The position numbers were made by a program, and so were the translations under genes. Shown here in pieces: positions 5,141-7,176 of a stretch of 7,176 bases of DNA (its first letter is position 1; the number at the start of each line of letters is the position of its first letter). Origin of the DNA: Acidobacteriota bacterium (lineage in GTDB: Bacteria; Acidobacteriota; Blastocatellia; Pyrinomonadales; Pyrinomonadaceae); assembly GCA_029777145.1 (NCBI GenBank), contig JAKOSS010000162.1:1-7176 (forward strand), in the 5' to 3' direction. Below the pieces are notes generated by a model. It saw only the letters and a list, made by a program, of their open reading frames with translations, searched no databases and was not told the DNA's origin.

Positions 5141-6447
5141 TTCATCCAAACCTTCCATTCTTCCAGCGAGCGCTCGACCTGGATCAGGTGACGTTCGCGC
5201 TTTTTCCGGTACTTCTTCCGGAGCTCCGGCGGGAGTGGTTCAAGCAGGCCGAACGTGATATTGACCGGCTGGAAGTTCTTCGTTTCGACGTTTGAAACAT
5301 AGCGGCAGAGCGCTCCGATCGCCGATGACGCCGGCGCCGAAACCGGTTCGAGGCCGTTCACGATCCGCGCCGCGTTCAATCCTGCAAGCCAACCGGTACC
5401 GACAGATTCGATGTAGCCCTCGACGCCGGTGATCTGACCCGCGAAGAACAGCTTCGGATTCCGCCGGGTTTGCAGCGTTTCAAGGAGGATCTTCGGCGAA
5501 TTAATGAACGTGTTGCGATGGATCTGGCCGTATTGCAGAAATTCCGCATTTTCCAGACCGGGGATCAACTGCAGGACGCGCTTTTGCTCGCCGAAGCGAA
5601 GATGATTTTGGAATCCAACGAGGCTGTAGGCATCGGCCATCAGGTTCTCCTGCCTGAGCTGGACGGCGGCGTACGGCTCGAAACCCGTCGACGGGAGCGG
5701 CAATCCTTTCGGCTTCATCGGTCCGAAACGGAGCGTGTCGACGCCGCGCCGGGCGATCTCCTCGATCGGCAGGCATGACTCGAACCAGTGCGTTTCCTCG
5801 AAGCGTTTGAGCGGGACCGATTTCGCCTCGATCAACTCGTTGTAAAAGCGTTCGTACTGCTCGCGGTCCATCGGGCAGTTGATGTAGTCGTCGCCGCCTT
5901 TGCCGTAACGCGCCGCTTTGAACGCGATCGACATGTCGATCGAATCGGCCGCGACGATCGGCGCGATCGCGTCGTAAAAATAGAGCTGATCGTCGCCGGT
6001 GAACCTCATGATCTCGGCGGTCAGTGCGTCGCTCGTCAGCGGTCCGGTCGCGATTATCGTGAAGTCTCCGTCAGGAACGCTTTTGACTTCCTCGCGGACG
6101 ATCTCGATGTTCGGATGCGCCTCGATGCGGGCGGTGATGAGTTCTGAGAACCTGCCGCGATCGACCGCGAGCGCCGCGCCGGCGGGAACTTTCGTCGCTT
6201 CGGCGGCTTCCATCACGAGCGACGCGCCGCGGCGCAGTTCCTCTTTCAGAAGATACGGAGCGGAACCTTTTTCGTCGGACTTAAGGGAATTTGAACAAAC
6301 GATCTCGGCCAACTGATCGGTCCTGTGCGCGGGAGTTTGCGTCACCGGCCGCATTTCGAAAAGCCTTACATTGACTCCGACCCGCGCCGCCTGCCACGCT
6401 GCCTCGACGCCGGCAAGTCCGCCTCCGATGACGTTGATGATCTCCAT
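5119..6447 (-). CDS. trmFO: Methylenetetrahydrofolate-tRNA-(uracil-54) C5-methyltransferase TrmFO
   Basis: A 442-residue cytoplasmic flavoprotein, normal length for the family (formerly Gid). TrmFO makes 5-methyluridine at position 54 of the tRNA T-loop, taking the carbon from methylenetetrahydrofolate and electrons through FAD. Visible hallmarks are the FAD-binding INVIGGGLAGVEAAW (4-18), the FEMRP strand end (30-34), EIVCSNSLKS (48-57) with Cys51 and ESCLPIEE (223-230) with Cys225. These two cysteines match the catalytic pair near 53 and 226 in B. subtilis. Also present are LRFGPMKPKGL (239-249), FFAGQITGVEGYIES (334-348) and INGL-like ARIVNGLEP (360-368). The start at 6447 puts the FAD motif at the usual place; only a weak GAAG precedes it. 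Heptamer repeats lie upstream (6483-6510) and over its stop, where they encode the last residues. Confidence 0.95.
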   Translation of the reverse strand: MEIINVIGGGLAGVEAAWQAARVGVNVRLFEMRPVTQTPAHRTDQLAEIVCSNSLKSDEKGSAPYLLKEELRRGASLVMEAAEATKVPAGAALAVDRGRFSELITARIEAHPNIEIVREEVKSVPDGDFTIIATGPLTSDALTAEIMRFTGDDQLYFYDAIAPIVAADSIDMSIAFKAARYGKGGDDYINCPMDREQYERFYNELIEAKSVPLKRFEETHWFESCLPIEEIARRGVDTLRFGPMKPKGLPLPSTGFEPYAAVQLRQENLMADAYSLVGFQNHLRFGEQKRVLQLIPGLENAEFLQYGQIHRNTFINSPKILLETLQTRRNPKLFFAGQITGVEGYIESVGTGWLAGLNAARIVNGLEPVSAPASSAIGALCRYVSNVETKNFQPVNITFGLLEPLPPELRKKYRKKRERHLIQVERSLEEWKVWMNRFSILD

Positions 6448-6482
6448 CGTTGAACTTCAATTTAGAGATTCTCGACTATAAA

Positions 6483-6600
6483 TTCAAAGTTCAAGATTCA
6501 AGATTCAAGAAACGGAGGCCAAGTTCGTGCGTTTGTGCCGTCACGATCGAGTTAAATCTTCGGGGCGGCGGCTCTTGAATCTTGAATCTTGAACCTTGAA
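6483..6600. repeat. Near-perfect inverted pair of heptamer arrays upstream of trmFO
   Basis: The left array has TTCAAAG and three TTCAAGA units (6483-6510). The right array has three TCTTGAA units and CCTTGAA (6573-6600). The reverse complement of the right array matches the left at 27 of 28 positions, leaving a 62-base loop (6511-6572). The right array ends two bases before the stop triplet (6603-6605) of the upstream hydrolase-like gene, and the left array ends 35 bp before the trmFO start. On the minus strand the array supplies TTGAAT hexamers. One of these stands 15 bases before TATAGT (6475-6480), so a trmFO promoter built partly from repeat DNA is possible but weakly supported. Confidence 0.93.
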
Positions 6601-6602
6601 AT

Positions 6603-7176
6603 CTATCGCGCGTCTTTCCAGGTCGCCAAAACGATCTCGGCTTCGCGATCCGACGCGTTCTCGAGCCGGAGTTTCCAGGTTCCGGCGACGGTCGGTTTGT
6701 CGACGAAGATCGATCTGAAGAATGCGTTCGATTCGGGCGTTTTCGCGAGATTTTTCCCGACAACCGTGCCCGAGGCATCGAGGAGCGTCGCCGAAACCTC
6801 GTTCATCGCCATCATCGTCAGTCCGAAGTTAAGCGCTTCCGAAACCGGGATCTCGATCTCGGTCGATTGCTTCGGCGCAAGCTTGACGGCCTTTGCGAAG
6901 TTCACATCCGATGACGAGATCGCGGTCGTCGATACTGACACTTCGGGACTGTAAGCAACATTCACGAATCCGAATTCCGCCTTCCGAAATCCCAAATTCG
7001 ACGTCGGAACATCCGGCGCGTGATTTCCTTTCGGGCCGATCGCAAGCCGCGGCCGGACGAACGACGAGAAATCGGCCGTTCCGGTCAGGTCCGTATGAAC
7101 GTTCTTGGATTCCGCATTGTCCGCGATCGTCCATTTCGCCGACGGAACGGGCACGACGCCGTCGTTCCAAACGATC
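6603..7176 (-). CDS. C-terminal part of a probable alpha/beta-hydrolase (lipase/esterase-like)
   Basis: The reading frame is open to the window edge; 190 residues and the stop are visible, and the true start lies beyond 7176. The GTG at 7154 is internal, since the frame continues upstream as IVWNDGV. The visible fragment starts IVWNDGVVPVPSAKW and goes on to HTDLTGTADF and FVRPRLAIGPKG. An Asp-Gly-x-V-P turn followed about 20 residues later by His is the usual place of the acid and histidine of the catalytic triad in alpha/beta-hydrolases, here Asp5 and His27 of the fragment. The nucleophile serine would be off-window. The remaining residues (about 65-190) look like a beta-rich accessory domain, with SATLLDASGTVVG and AGTWKLRLENAS resembling Ig-like or pre-peptidase C-terminal domains. 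Assignment rests on these motifs only; an exported hydrolase is the best guess. Confidence 0.5.
   Translation of the reverse strand, partial: IVWNDGVVPVPSAKWTIADNAESKNVHTDLTGTADFSSFVRPRLAIGPKGNHAPDVPTSNLGFRKAEFGFVNVAYSPEVSVSTTAISSSDVNFAKAVKLAPKQSTEIEIPVSEALNFGLTMMAMNEVSATLLDASGTVVGKNLAKTPESNAFFRSIFVDKPTVAGTWKLRLENASDREAEIVLATWKDAR

Noticed and set aside
6483..6600. Insertion sequence or MITE
   Set aside because: No target-site duplication and no transposase were seen, and the arms are internally tandem, which is not typical for MITE ends. A non-autonomous element cannot be fully excluded without genome copies.

Overview
This moderately GC-rich bacterial window has every supportable gene on the minus strand, so transcription runs from right (7176) to left (1). 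The best taxonomic clue is the exported VWA protein at 2323-3378, which looks like the 'VWFA-related Acidobacterial domain' family. Together with a folate-type TrmFO and heptamer-rich intergenic DNA, this suggests an acidobacterium, perhaps of the Blastocatellia/Pyrinomonadaceae type. That placement is inference and has not been tested.

Layout in transcription order: (1) the C-terminal part of a probable alpha/beta-hydrolase (lipase/esterase-like) gene, 6603-7176; (2) a gap with a near-perfect inverted pair of heptamer arrays, 6483-6600; (3) trmFO, 5119-6447, the tRNA U54 methyltransferase; (4) a heptamer array that runs over the trmFO stop codon, 5080-5140; (5) a tight four-gene block: a TauE/SafE-type permease (4323-5054), two tandem paralogous small membrane proteins (3848-4309 and 3417-3845) and the exported VWA protein (2323-3378); (6) a second inverted pair of heptamer arrays, 2211-2318; (7) xerC, 1261-2181, with all six catalytic residues; (8) a heptamer array touching the xerC stop, 1228-1260; (9) an exported SIMPL (YggE-like) protein, 426-1151; (10) a 349-bp gap with a strong hairpin (385-415) and a 17-unit heptamer array (203-325); (11) the first 25 codons of another exported protein, 1-76.

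The genes themselves are ordinary. trmFO and xerC are neighbours in many bacteria (topA-trmFO-xerC-hslV-hslU in Bacillus). Here they keep order and strand, but a four-gene envelope block lies between them and hslV does not follow.

The most interesting signal lies between the genes. All five intergenic gaps of 64 bp or more carry a tandem repeat with a seven-base period, with different unit sequences. The three short gaps inside the four-gene block carry none. Two of the arrays are folded back as 28-bp inverted repeats, and four of the five sit within 0-3 bp of a stop codon or run across it. This is the part of the window most likely to be poorly described.
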